From Solirubrobacteraceae bacterium (GTDB lineage Bacteria; Actinomycetota; Thermoleophilia; Solirubrobacterales; Solirubrobacteraceae), in NCBI GenBank assembly GCA_016462625.1, contig JAEMSV010000025.1, positions 1-46,884 on the forward strand: a DNA stretch of 46,884 bases. The letters run 5' to 3'. Shown piece by piece: positions 9,013 to 18,851 of this stretch. The stretch's first letter is position 1. Every line of letters starts with the position of its first letter. The translations under genes and the position numbers were made by a program. The notes beneath the pieces were generated by a model, which did not search any database, was not told where the DNA came from, and saw only the letters and a list, made by a program, of their open reading frames with translations.

Positions 9013-12000
9013 GTGAGCTTGACAGATGTGCGCGCGCCGCACGCGGCGTCGTCGCAGCGGCCCCGCACGTCGCCCACGGCGCTGCAGACGCAGCTGGCCG
9101 AGGGCACCACATCCGCCGCCGTCACGTTCGCCGGGCAGGGGGTGGACGCGCTCGGTGAGCTGCGGGTGCTCGCCGGGCAGCGCCCCGATCTCCGGCCAGG
9201 GCTGCTGCTCGCGGCGGATCTCCTGTCCGCGTGGGCCCAGGAGCCGCACGTCGCCGACGCCGGCGTCCTGCGCCACGGGTTCGACGTCGCCCGCTGGGTG
9301 GACGATCCCGAGAGCGCTCCGGACGAGGCGTACCTCCGGTCGGCCGCCGTGTCGCACCCACTGATCCTGCTGGCCCAGGCGCTGGTGTGGCGAACGCTCG
9401 TCGCCGACGGGCTGGATGCGCGCGGCGTCGCGGCACTGGCCGGGCACTCGCAGGGTGTGCTGGCCGCGCTGATGGTCAGCGAGGCCGGAGGCGCTTCGAT
9501 CGACGATGGGCTGTTGACGCGGTGGCTGCGGATCGCTGCCGGTCAGGGGCTGTTGAGCGCGCGGGTCCGCGAGGCCGCGCGCCCCGGAGCCGACGGTGCG
9601 CCCGTCACGCCGATGGCCGCCATCGCCGGCGTTCGCGAGGCGCGGCTGCGCCCGGTGCTCGACGCGGTCAACGCCGACGTGGCGCCCGGCGCCGCGGCAT
9701 CGCTGGCCCTGATCAACGCGCCCGACCGGCTGGTCGTCAGCGGCGCACCGGCGACCCTTGCGCTCCTGCACGCGCGGCTCGACGAGCAGGCGGCGGAGGA
9801 AGAGGCCGCACGGCGGGCGGGCCGGCGTGGCGGTGCGCCACTGCGGTTCACGTGGAACGCGGTCGCCGTCGATGTCCCGTTCCATGCGCCGGGGCGCGAG
9901 CATGCGGCTGAGGCGTACCGCGCCTGGCTGGAGACCGACGGACTGCTCCCGGAGCCGCGCGACCTCGCGCTTACGGTGCTGGATCCGGCGACGGGCGAGG
10001 ACCTGCGCGAGACCGGCGATCTCGCCGGATCGCTGGCGGCCGGGCACTTCTCGCGCCCGGTGCGCTGGGATCTCGTGACGCGTGCCCTGGATGCCCGCGG
10101 CGCCGCGTGGATCCTCGACGTCGGCCCGGGAACCGGCGTCGCGGAAGTCACCGCGCGCAACCTGCGCGGCCGCGGGCCGCACGTCCTCGCACTCGCCTCT
10201 CCGGAAGGCCGACGCCGGCTGGCGACCCCGGGTGCCGCACCGGCCGGACCCGACACGCGGTACGCCGACTTCGCGCCGTCGGTGGTCGAGCTGCCCGACG
10301 GGACCCGGCGGCTGGACAACCGCTACGTCCGCGCCACCGGCCAGTCCCCGGTGATCCTGCCCGGGATGACGCCGACGACCTCGGACGCCGGCATCGTCGC
10401 CGCGGCCGCGAACGCGGGCTTCACCGCGGAGCTCGCCGGTGCCGGGCAGGCCGACGCGACGACGTTCGCACGCCGGATCGTCGAGCTCCGTGAGCTGCTC
10501 GAGCCCGGGGTGGAGGTCGCGTTCAACACCTTGCTGCTCGATCGGCACCTGTGGGAGCTGCACATCTCCCGCGAGGACCTCGTGCTCGCGGCGCGCCGCG
10601 CGGGCGCGCCGCTGTCCGGGCTGACGGTGTCGGCCGGGATCCCGGACGTCGAGGACGCGATCGCGCTGCTCGACCGGCTCGTCGCGCACGGCATGGCGCG
10701 CAACGCCTTCAAGCCCGGCACCGCCGAGCAGGTCCGCCAGCTGCTCGACCTCGCCGACGCCGCGCCGTACCACACGATCATCGTGCACCTGGAGGGCGGG
10801 AAGGCCGGCGGCCACCACTCGTGGGAGGACCTCGACGAGCTGCTGCTCGAGACCTACCACGAGCTGCGCCGACGCCCCAACGTCCTGCTCTGCGTCGGCG
10901 GGGGCATCGCGACGCCGGAGCGCGCCACGGCGCTGCTGACCGGCACGTGGGCGCGCGCGCACGACGAACCGGACATGCCCGTCGACGGCGTGCTGCTCGG
11001 CTCGGTGACGATGGCGTGCGCCGAAGCCACGGCGTCGCCGCAGGTCAAGCAGGCACTCGTCGCGGCGGACGGCAGTGCCGACTGGATCGCGCGCCGGGCG
11101 AACGCGGGCGGAGTCACGTCGGCGCGCAGCAACCTGAACGCCGACATCCACCTGCTCGACAACCACGCGGCGCGGGTGGGGATCCTCCTGGAGGAGGTCG
11201 CAGGCGACGACGATGCGGTCACCGCGCGGCGCGAGGAGATCATCGACGTCCTCTCGCGGACCGCGAAGCCGTACTTCGGCGACCTGCACGACCTGTCGTA
11301 CACCGCCGTCCTCGCGCGCTTCGCCGAGCTGGCGGCGACGGGGCGCCACGGCCGCTACGACGACGGCGCGTGGGGCCACGTCGACTGGCGGGCGCGGGCG
11401 CTCGACCTGTACCACCGGTTCGCCGCGCGGCTGGACCCGAGCGACCGCGGGCCGATCGAGCCGCCGGTCGCCGTGCCTGGGGATCTCGACGATCCTGCCG
11501 CGGCGCTCGCCACGTTCTGCGCCCGCTACCCGGCGGCGGCGACGACGCTGCTGCATCCCGCCGACGCGCAGTACGTGCTCGAGGTCTGCGACCGGCCGGG
11601 CAAGCCGGTGCCGTTCGTCCCCGTCGTCGACCGCGAGGTCCGGCGCTGGTACATGGCTGACGCACTCTGGCAGGCGCAAGACGACCGGCTCGACGCCGGC
11701 GCGGTGATCGTGATCCCCGGGCCCGATGGCGTGCGCGGCATCGAGCGCGCCGACGAGCCCGTGGCCGAGCTGCTCGGCCGGTTCGAGTCCGACGCGCTCG
11801 CCACGCTGCTCGCCGGTGGCGTCGGCGTGACGCTTCGCGACCGCCTGGCCGACGGCGGCGTCGCGCCCGAGCCGCTGCGCGGGATCGCGACGGGTGCGCT
11901 TGGCGCCATCGCCGCACTGTGTGTCGCGCCGTCGATCGTCGGTGCCGAGGGCGCACGCCCGAACCCGCTGTGGGGGCTTGTGCGCCCGGGCGACCGGATC

Positions 12001-15000
12001 GCCCGCGAGGCGGGCGAGGACGGAACGCTCACGGCACTGCGGGTCACGCCGCGCCGCGGCGACCGCGAGACGGTCGACCTCGTCCTCGACGGCGACGACG
12101 TCCTCCTGACCGTCGCAACACCACGGGTCGACGGCGGCGACGACGCGCTCACGCTGCGCCTGCGTCCGCTGGGCGGCGGGGCGTTCGCGGAGGTCGACGG
12201 TGACCTCGCGCGGGCGGCCTACGCCCGCGCGGCGCTTCTGGACGGGCCGGCTGCAGCAGCTGACGATCCGTTCGCCTCGGTGTCACGGCCGTGGCGCCTC
12301 GATGCTGCGCGCTTGGATGGCTACCGCGCCGTGGTCGGTGCCCGGCACGCCGGCGTGCCGCACGACCTGGCGTTCAGCCTCGGGTGGCCCGCCCTCGCGG
12401 CGCTGCTGGGGACGGACGGGCTGGCCGGGGCGTTCGGCGATCTCGTGCACGCCGGGCATGTCGTGGTCCCGGGGCCGGCGTGGCCGCCGGTGGCCGGCGA
12501 GTCGGGTGAGGCGGTCGCGAGGGTCGTTGCGCTGGAGGATCCGGACGGCGCGCCGACGGGGCTGACGTCGGAGGTCGTCCTCACGGCCGACCGGGGCGAG
12601 CTGGCGCGCGTGCGTGCCGACCTCCTGATCCGCCGGGACGCGCCGCTCGGCCCGTGGGCGGAGCTCCAGCGCTCCGAGCACCACATCACCCTGGTCCTCG
12701 ATGCTGCGACCGCGGAGGTGCTCGGCGAGCAGCCGTGGCTCGACGGCGCGCCGGCCGCGGGTGACGAGGTCCGCATCCGCGCGAGCACGACGCAGGAGCG
12801 CGACCGGGACGGGCGCCGGCGGTGCACCGCCGAGGGCACGGTGGAGCGTGAGGGTGCGCTGGTCGCCTCGATCTCCTTCGACGCGCTCGGCGGCTCGCGC
12901 CATCCTGTCGACACGCTGCTGCAGGCGCTGGCGCCGGCCGCGCCGGAGCGGCATGCCGTCCCGCGACGGCGGCTCGCCGAGGCCGAGGACGTCACCCCCG
13001 AGACCGCGGACGCGTTTGCGCGGATCGGCGGCGATCGCAATCCGCTGCACCGCTCGGTGCTGGCGGCACGGCTCGCGGGGCTGGACGAGCCGATCATGCA
13101 TGGCGCCTGGACCGCCGCGCGCGCCGGGGCGTTCGTGGTGGACGAGCTCTGCGCCGGGGACGCCGCGCGCCTGCGCGTATGGCGCGTGCGGTTCACCGCG
13201 CCGCTGGAGCTCGGGGTCCCGATCACGCTGCGCGCGTGGCGGGTGGCTCGCCAGAACGGCGCGCTCGTCGTGGAGGTCGAGGTCGCCGCGGGCGGCGAGG
13301 TCGTCGCGCTCGGCGAGGCGGTCGTCGCGCCCGCGCGCGCCGCGCTGCTGTTCCCCGGACAGGGCGTGCAGGAGCAGGGTCTCGGCGCAGAGGGGCGGGC
13401 TCGGTCACGGGCTGCGCGCGTGGTCTGGGACCGCGCCGACGCGCATACGCGCGAGCGGCTGGGCTGGTCGCTGCTCGACGTCGTGCAGGACAACCCCACG
13501 GAGTTGCGGCTCGCCGGCGGCGAGGTCGTCCGGCACCCGGGCGGCGTTCTGTTCTGTACGGAGCTGACGCAGCCGGCGCTGGTGGCGCTCGCCGCCGCGC
13601 AGGTCGCGGAGCTGCGCGAGGCGGGCGCCCTCGACGATGGCGCGATCGTCGCGGCGGGCCACAGCGTCGGCGAGTTCGGCGCGCTGGTCGCGCTCGGCGT
13701 GCTGCCCCTGGAGGCCGCGCTCGAGCTGGTGCACGAGCGCGGGCTGGCGATGCAGCGCCACGTCCCGCGTGACCCCGAAGGCCGGTCGGCGTACGGACTG
13801 TGCGCGGTCGACCCGAGCCGGGCGGGCGCGTCACTCGCCGACCTGACCGCGGTGGTCGCCGAGGTTGCGTCGCACACCGGCGAGCTCCTGGAGATCGTCA
13901 ACCACAACGCGCCGGATCGGCAGTACGCGGTTGCGGGCACCTCGGGGGCGATCGCGGCGCTGCGCGAGCGGCTCGGCGAGCGCGCCGTGCGTGACGTGCT
14001 GGGCATCGACGTCCCGTTTCACTCCAGCGTGCTCGCCCCCGCGGTCGACGATCTGCGCAACGCGCTCGAGCGGCTCGTCGGCGAGGTCGACGGCGCCGAC
14101 CTCGCGGGCCGCTGGATCCCCAATCTGGTCGGGCGCCCGTTCGCGCTCGACGACGACTTCCGTGCCACCGTGTCGGCGGTGACCGGCCGCCCGGCGCCGG
14201 CCGAGCCGCGCGCGCTCGTCATCGAGCTGCTGGCCGCCCAGCTGGCCGCGCCGGTCCGGTGGGTCGAGACGCAGCGCGCGCTGCTCGCCGTCGTGGGGGT
14301 AGGGCGCTTCGTCGAGGTCGGCCCGGCGCGCGGCGCCGTGCTGACCGGGCTCGCGAGCCGAACCGTCGAGGCGACCGCCGTCGCCGGCGCGGGACCGGAG
14401 CTGCTGCACGCCGAGCGTGACCGCGACGCCGTGCTCGCCCAGGACGAGGCCGTCGCCCCCGTCATCGACGAGGACTCGGAGGAGCCGCCGGCGCCTGTGC
14501 CCGCCGCTGCGCCGGTGGCGGTCTCGGCCGCCGCTGCGCCGGTGGCCGACCGCCCGCTCGACGCCGGGACCGCGCTGCGGCTGGTCCTCGCCGTCCAGGC
14601 GCGCGTCCGCCCCGACCAGCTCCGCGACGACGAGACCATCGACGAGCTCTTCCAGGGGGTCTCGTCGCGGCGCAACCAGGTGCTCATCGACCTGGGCCGG
14701 GAGTTCGGCCTGTCGGGCACTGAGGGATCCATCGATCTTCCCCTCGGCCGGCTGGTCGAGCAGCTCCGCGAGCAGGGCACGCGGTACCGGTTCCCCGGCG
14801 ATTACCTGCGGCCCACGGTGGACGCGGGCGTGGCGCGGGCGCTGGGCGCGGCGCGAGTCTCACGCGGGGAGACCGTGTCGCGGCTGGAGACCTCGTGGGG
14901 ACTCGGCGAGGGCCTGCGCGACCACGTCCTGGCGACCCTGGCACTGGAGAGCCGCGAGGGCCCGTCGGCCCGCGGCGGCGCGCTCGGGCGGCTCGCGGGC

Positions 15001-18000
15001 GCGGACGACATCATCGACCGCGCCGTCGAGCTGGCCGCGGCGGCGCATGGCTTCCCGGCCCAGCGCGCGGTTGCCGCCCCGGTCGCCGAATCCGGTGGCA
15101 CGCCGCTCGACGCAGCAACGCAGAGCGCCCTCCTCGAGGCGGCGCAGCAGGTCGCGGCGGCGCTCGGCGGTCCGCTCCTCGGCACGACCGAGCTCTCGAC
15201 CGACGACCCCGACGCGGACCGCCTCACCGTCCTCGACGCCGAGCTCGGGCCCGAGCGCGCGCAGGAGATCGCCCCGCGGTTCGACGTTCGGCGCCACGTC
15301 GTGCTCGACGGCGCCGGCGCGTTCGCGCGGTGGGATCTCGTGACGTGGTTCCACGCGGCGCTCGACGGCGATGCGTCCGACGCCGAGCTGGCGCGGATCG
15401 CACGCTTCAGCGGAGACCCGCGGGTCGCGGCGACCGCGCGGTGGCTCGCCGCGCGCGCCCGGACGCGCGGACGAGAGGACGTCTCGGCGGCGCTCACGGG
15501 GGGTGTGACCACTATCGCTACTGACGGTGCGGTTTCGGGTCACACCCCCCGCGACTTCACCGGCGAGACCGCGCTCGTCACCGGCGCGAGCCCCGGCTCG
15601 ATCGCCGCCGCGGTCGTCGTCGAGCTGCTGCGCGGTGGCGCGAAGGTCGTCGTCTCGACCTCGACGGAAACGTCCGAGCGGCGGCGCTGGTACCGCGAGC
15701 TCTACCGCCAGGCCGCCGCGCCCGGCGCGGAGCTGCACCTGGTGCCGGCGAACCTCGCGTCGTTCGCCGACGTCGACGCGCTCGCCGACTGGATCGCGCC
15801 GCTCGCGCCCACCATCGTCGCGCCGTTCGCCGCGATGCCCACCGTTGGCGACGCTGCAGACGCAGGCGCCTCGGGCGAGGCCGCGATCCGCCTGCAGCTC
15901 CTCGGAGTCGAGCGGCTCGTCGCGGGGCTGGGCCGAGCCGCCGCCCGGCTGCCGGGTCGCCGCCCGGTCACCGCGCTGCTGCCGCTCAGCCCGAACCAGG
16001 GCGGGTTCGGCGGCGACGGCGCGTACGGCGAGACGAAGGCGGGCCTCGAGGTGCTGCTCCGCCGCTGGCGCAGCGAGCGCGACGCCTGGGGCCGCGGGAT
16101 CGTCCCGATCGGGGCCCGGATCGGCTGGGTGCGCGGCACCGGCCTGATGGGCTTCAACGACCCGGTCGCCGATCCCGTGCAGGAGCACCTGGGGATCCGC
16201 ACGTTCTCCGCCGAGGAGATGGGCGGGCTGCTCGCCGACGCGCTGGCCGCGGCGCCCGACGATCTCGTCGACCTCGATCTCACGGGTGGGCTGGGCGACG
16301 TCCCCGACCTCCGCGGCGCGGTCCAGCCGCTCGCCGACGCGCTGCGGGCCCAGGCGGAGGTCACGGCCGCGCGTGACGAGCTGCGCGCGCTCCTCGCCGA
16401 GCCCGAGCGCGAGCCGTTCACCGTGCTCGCGCTGCCGAACCCGGAGACGGACGCCCAGGGCCCCGACGCCGTGCCGCTCGACACGCCGCTCGAGCCGGCC
16501 GACCTCGTCGTGCTCGTCGGAACGGGCGAGCTCGGGCCCGCCGGAACCGCGCGCACGCGCTTCGAGCTGGAGACCGCCGGCCCCGGCGCACTCTCGGCGG
16601 CGGCGGTGGGCGAGCTGGCCTGGCTGTGCGGCCTGGTGACGTTCCACCGCGAGGGCTACCGCGGCACGTTCGCGGATGCGGACACCGGGGAGGACATCGC
16701 CGAGCACGAGCTGGCATCGCGGTACGGCGAGAAGGTCGCCGCGCGCGTCGGGCTGCGGCTGCTGCACGACGACGGCGTCATCGACCCGGTGGGACGGCAG
16801 GTGCTCACGGCGGTCGGTGCCGTCGGCGACGTGCGCTTCGAGGTCCCCGACGAGGCGACCGCACGGAGCTTCCTCGTCGCCGACCCGGACGCGACCCGGA
16901 TCCTGCAGGACCCGGCGACGGGCGCCTGGCAGGTCATCCGCAGGGGAGGCGAGCTGCGCGTCCCGCGGGTGCTGGCGCCGGCGCGGCGTGTCGCCGGGCA
17001 GTTCCCCGACGGCCTCGACCTCGCGCGGCTGGGCGTCCCCGGCGATCTGCTGACCACCGCCGACCGCCTCGCCCTCGTGAACCTCGCGTGCACGGACGCC
17101 GCGTTCGCCTCCGCGGGCCTCACGCCCGAGGAGCTCCTGGCCCACGTGCATCCCGCGCTCGTCGCGAACACGCAGGGCGCGGGCATGGGCGGGATGCTGT
17201 CGCTGCGGCACATGCTCTTCGACACGCTGCTCGACGGCGAGCGTCAGCCCGACCGGCTGCAGGAGGCGCTCGGCAACGTCTTCGCCGCGCACGTCGTGCA
17301 GGGGTATGTCGGCTCGTACGGCGCGATGGTGCACCCGGTCGCCGCGTGCGCCACGGCGGCCGTGTCCCTGGAGGAGGCCCACGACAAGATCCGCGCGGGC
17401 AAGGCACTCGCGGTGCTTGCGGGCGGCTTCGACGACCTCACGCCCGAGGGGATGCGCGGCTTCGCCGACATGCACGCGACTGCCGACAGCGATGCGCTGG
17501 ACGCGGCGGGCATCGCCCCGCACGAGGCCTCACGACCGGGTGACCGACGCCGGCAGGGCTTCGTCGAGAGCCAGGGCGGCGGCGCGCTGCTGGCCGTCCG
17601 CGGCGATATCGCGCTCGAGCTGGGGCTCCCGGTCCAGGCCGTCCTGCTCTACGCGGGGAGCTTCGCCGACGGGATCCACAGCTCGATCCCGGCGTCGGGA
17701 CTGGGCGCGCTGGCTGCCGGGATGGGCGGAGCCGACTCGCCGCTGGCGACCGCCCTGCGCCGCCACGGGCTCGACGCGGACGACATCGGCGTGGTCTCCA
17801 AGCACGACACCTCCACGGAGATGAACGACCCGAACGAGGCCGATCTGCACGAGCGGCTCGCAACGGCGCTTGGGCGCACTCCCGGGAACCCGCTGCTGGT
17901 CGTCAGTCAGAAGTCCGTGACCGGACACAGCAAGGGCGGCGCTGCGGCCTGGCAGGTCTCGGGCCTGTCTCAGATACTGTCCAGCGGCATGATCCCCGGC

Positions 18001-18417
18001 AACCGCAATCTCGAGGCGCCCGACCCCCTCGTCCTGCAGGGTGAGCACCTGGCAGTCGGCGACCGCCCACTCCGGCTGGCCGAGGGCGAGCGGCTGCGAG
18101 CCGGACTGGTCACGAGCCTAGGCTTCGGCCACGTCTCGGCCGTGGTCGCGCTCGGGCACCCTGATGTGTTCCTGGGCGCGGTCCCTGAGGCTGAGCGCGC
18201 GTCCTATCTGCGGCAGGCGGGCCGCCGCGCCGCTGTCGGCGAGCAGCGGCGCCTGCGCCGGGTGCTCGGCGACGCGCCGGAGCTGCGCCGCAGCGACCGC
18301 CGGCTCGGGGAGGACCATCCCGTCCGCGCGCGCGAGGCGGAAGCCGCCGCGCTCCTCGATCCGTCGACCCGGCTGCGCGCGGGCGTGCTGCGGCCCGGCC
18401 CGGAGCGTGAGCGTTGA
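9013..18417 (+). CDS. fas: Type I fatty acid synthase (mycobacterial FAS-I type)
   Basis: A 3134-residue multienzyme making long acyl-CoAs de novo from acetyl- and malonyl-CoA; mycobacterial Fas is about 3070 residues. Domains in order: acetyltransferase (GHSQG, Ser146); enoyl reductase from about 445 (SPVILPGMTPTTSDAG, GGKAGGHHSWED, GGGIATPE); dehydratase (IGGDRNPLH at about 1340, IMHGAW); malonyl/palmitoyl transferase (LFPGQG at 1447, GHSVGEF with Ser1551); ACP (GVSSRRNQ, probable Ser1884); ketoreductase (LVTGASPGSIA, about 2190; YGETKAGLE); and ketosynthase (AACATAA with Cys2779, SKHDTST with His2931, TGHSKGG with His2972). There is no built-in phosphopantetheinyl transferase; AcpS follows with a TTGA overlap. 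The GTG start at 9013 follows AAGG only three bases away, so the start is less certain. An inverted repeat lies in the linker before the ketoreductase. Confidence 0.95.
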   Translation: MSLTDVRAPHAASSQRPRTSPTALQTQLAEGTTSAAVTFAGQGVDALGELRVLAGQRPDLRPGLLLAADLLSAWAQEPHVADAGVLRHGFDVARWVDDPESAPDEAYLRSAAVSHPLILLAQALVWRTLVADGLDARGVAALAGHSQGVLAALMVSEAGGASIDDGLLTRWLRIAAGQGLLSARVREAARPGADGAPVTPMAAIAGVREARLRPVLDAVNADVAPGAAASLALINAPDRLVVSGAPATLALLHARLDEQAAEEEAARRAGRRGGAPLRFTWNAVAVDVPFHAPGREHAAEAYRAWLETDGLLPEPRDLALTVLDPATGEDLRETGDLAGSLAAGHFSRPVRWDLVTRALDARGAAWILDVGPGTGVAEVTARNLRGRGPHVLALASPEGRRRLATPGAAPAGPDTRYADFAPSVVELPDGTRRLDNRYVRATGQSPVILPGMTPTTSDAGIVAAAANAGFTAELAGAGQADATTFARRIVELRELLEPGVEVAFNTLLLDRHLWELHISREDLVLAARRAGAPLSGLTVSAGIPDVEDAIALLDRLVAHGMARNAFKPGTAEQVRQLLDLADAAPYHTIIVHLEGGKAGGHHSWEDLDELLLETYHELRRRPNVLLCVGGGIATPERATALLTGTWARAHDEPDMPVDGVLLGSVTMACAEATASPQVKQALVAADGSADWIARRANAGGVTSARSNLNADIHLLDNHAARVGILLEEVAGDDDAVTARREEIIDVLSRTAKPYFGDLHDLSYTAVLARFAELAATGRHGRYDDGAWGHVDWRARALDLYHRFAARLDPSDRGPIEPPVAVPGDLDDPAAALATFCARYPAAATTLLHPADAQYVLEVCDRPGKPVPFVPVVDREVRRWYMADALWQAQDDRLDAGAVIVIPGPDGVRGIERADEPVAELLGRFESDALATLLAGGVGVTLRDRLADGGVAPEPLRGIATGALGAIAALCVAPSIVGAEGARPNPLWGLVRPGDRIAREAGEDGTLTALRVTPRRGDRETVDLVLDGDDVLLTVATPRVDGGDDALTLRLRPLGGGAFAEVDGDLARAAYARAALLDGPAAAADDPFASVSRPWRLDAARLDGYRAVVGARHAGVPHDLAFSLGWPALAALLGTDGLAGAFGDLVHAGHVVVPGPAWPPVAGESGEAVARVVALEDPDGAPTGLTSEVVLTADRGELARVRADLLIRRDAPLGPWAELQRSEHHITLVLDAATAEVLGEQPWLDGAPAAGDEVRIRASTTQERDRDGRRRCTAEGTVEREGALVASISFDALGGSRHPVDTLLQALAPAAPERHAVPRRRLAEAEDVTPETADAFARIGGDRNPLHRSVLAARLAGLDEPIMHGAWTAARAGAFVVDELCAGDAARLRVWRVRFTAPLELGVPITLRAWRVARQNGALVVEVEVAAGGEVVALGEAVVAPARAALLFPGQGVQEQGLGAEGRARSRAARVVWDRADAHTRERLGWSLLDVVQDNPTELRLAGGEVVRHPGGVLFCTELTQPALVALAAAQVAELREAGALDDGAIVAAGHSVGEFGALVALGVLPLEAALELVHERGLAMQRHVPRDPEGRSAYGLCAVDPSRAGASLADLTAVVAEVASHTGELLEIVNHNAPDRQYAVAGTSGAIAALRERLGERAVRDVLGIDVPFHSSVLAPAVDDLRNALERLVGEVDGADLAGRWIPNLVGRPFALDDDFRATVSAVTGRPAPAEPRALVIELLAAQLAAPVRWVETQRALLAVVGVGRFVEVGPARGAVLTGLASRTVEATAVAGAGPELLHAERDRDAVLAQDEAVAPVIDEDSEEPPAPVPAAAPVAVSAAAAPVADRPLDAGTALRLVLAVQARVRPDQLRDDETIDELFQGVSSRRNQVLIDLGREFGLSGTEGSIDLPLGRLVEQLREQGTRYRFPGDYLRPTVDAGVARALGAARVSRGETVSRLETSWGLGEGLRDHVLATLALESREGPSARGGALGRLAGADDIIDRAVELAAAAHGFPAQRAVAAPVAESGGTPLDAATQSALLEAAQQVAAALGGPLLGTTELSTDDPDADRLTVLDAELGPERAQEIAPRFDVRRHVVLDGAGAFARWDLVTWFHAALDGDASDAELARIARFSGDPRVAATARWLAARARTRGREDVSAALTGGVTTIATDGAVSGHTPRDFTGETALVTGASPGSIAAAVVVELLRGGAKVVVSTSTETSERRRWYRELYRQAAAPGAELHLVPANLASFADVDALADWIAPLAPTIVAPFAAMPTVGDAADAGASGEAAIRLQLLGVERLVAGLGRAAARLPGRRPVTALLPLSPNQGGFGGDGAYGETKAGLEVLLRRWRSERDAWGRGIVPIGARIGWVRGTGLMGFNDPVADPVQEHLGIRTFSAEEMGGLLADALAAAPDDLVDLDLTGGLGDVPDLRGAVQPLADALRAQAEVTAARDELRALLAEPEREPFTVLALPNPETDAQGPDAVPLDTPLEPADLVVLVGTGELGPAGTARTRFELETAGPGALSAAAVGELAWLCGLVTFHREGYRGTFADADTGEDIAEHELASRYGEKVAARVGLRLLHDDGVIDPVGRQVLTAVGAVGDVRFEVPDEATARSFLVADPDATRILQDPATGAWQVIRRGGELRVPRVLAPARRVAGQFPDGLDLARLGVPGDLLTTADRLALVNLACTDAAFASAGLTPEELLAHVHPALVANTQGAGMGGMLSLRHMLFDTLLDGERQPDRLQEALGNVFAAHVVQGYVGSYGAMVHPVAACATAAVSLEEAHDKIRAGKALAVLAGGFDDLTPEGMRGFADMHATADSDALDAAGIAPHEASRPGDRRRQGFVESQGGGALLAVRGDIALELGLPVQAVLLYAGSFADGIHSSIPASGLGALAAGMGGADSPLATALRRHGLDADDIGVVSKHDTSTEMNDPNEADLHERLATALGRTPGNPLLVVSQKSVTGHSKGGAAAWQVSGLSQILSSGMIPGNRNLEAPDPLVLQGEHLAVGDRPLRLAEGERLRAGLVTSLGFGHVSAVVALGHPDVFLGAVPEAERASYLRQAGRRAAVGEQRRLRRVLGDAPELRRSDRRLGEDHPVRAREAEAAALLDPSTRLRAGVLRPGPERER
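15498..15550. repeat. 13-bp perfect inverted repeat inside the FAS-I gene
   Basis: GGGGGGTGTGACC at 15498-15510 and its exact complement at 15538-15550 flank a 27-bp spacer. It encodes a linker (GGVTTIATDGAVSGHTP) just before the ketoreductase domain. Its ends (GGGGTGTG...CACACCCC) match those of the hairpin after the polyamine transporter at 42068-42116. Confidence 0.75.
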
Positions 18418-18851
18418 GCGTTCTGGGCCTCGGGCTCGACGTCGTCGACGTCGAGCGCTTCGCCGAGCAGCTGGCCGACCCGGCATCCGGATTCGTCGAC
18501 GGGACGTTCACCGCGGGCGAGCAGGCTGACGCCTCCTTCGGCAGCGGCGACCGCACGCTGCGGCTGGCCGGGCGCTTCGCGGCGAAGGAGGCGTTCATCA
18601 AGGCCTGGTCGGCCGCTCGCTTCGGCCGCCCGCCCGCGCTGCCGAGTGTCGACCTGCGGTCGATCGAGCTGCGCAGCGACGGCCACGGGAGACCTGCGAT
18701 CGCCCTGCACGGTGAGGTCGCCGAGGAGATCTCGTCGCTGGCGATCCAGCTCGAGCTTCGCGGGGAGATCGTGACGCACGTCTCCCTCAGCCACGACGGC
18801 GGCGTCGCGGCTGCGGTCGTCGTGCTGAGCGCCCGGCCCGTCGCGTTCTAG
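18414..18851 (+). CDS. acpS: Holo-[acyl-carrier-protein] synthase AcpS
   Basis: A 145-residue enzyme that attaches phosphopantetheine to the ACP of the fatty acid synthase. GLGLDVVDVERF (Asp9) and GRFAAKEAFIKAW (Lys58, Glu59) are the two AcpS signature blocks, and THVSLSHDGG follows near the C-terminus. The TTG start at 18414 overlaps the FAS-I stop as TTGA and has GGAG upstream, implying translational coupling. Direct fas-acpS adjacency is the arrangement I recall from mycobacteria. The stop overlaps that of the convergent secreted-protein gene by four bases (CTAG). Confidence 0.93.
   Translation: MSVLGLGLDVVDVERFAEQLADPASGFVDGTFTAGEQADASFGSGDRTLRLAGRFAAKEAFIKAWSAARFGRPPALPSVDLRSIELRSDGHGRPAIALHGEVAEEISSLAIQLELRGEIVTHVSLSHDGGVAAAVVVLSARPVAF

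Noticed and set aside
8962..11679. 905-codon minus-strand open frame opposite FAS-I
   Set aside because: Composition typical of an antisense frame in GC-rich DNA; FAS-I on the plus strand has all catalytic motifs.
14860..17523. 887-codon minus-strand open frame opposite FAS-I
   Set aside because: Same reason; antisense shadow without recognisable domains.
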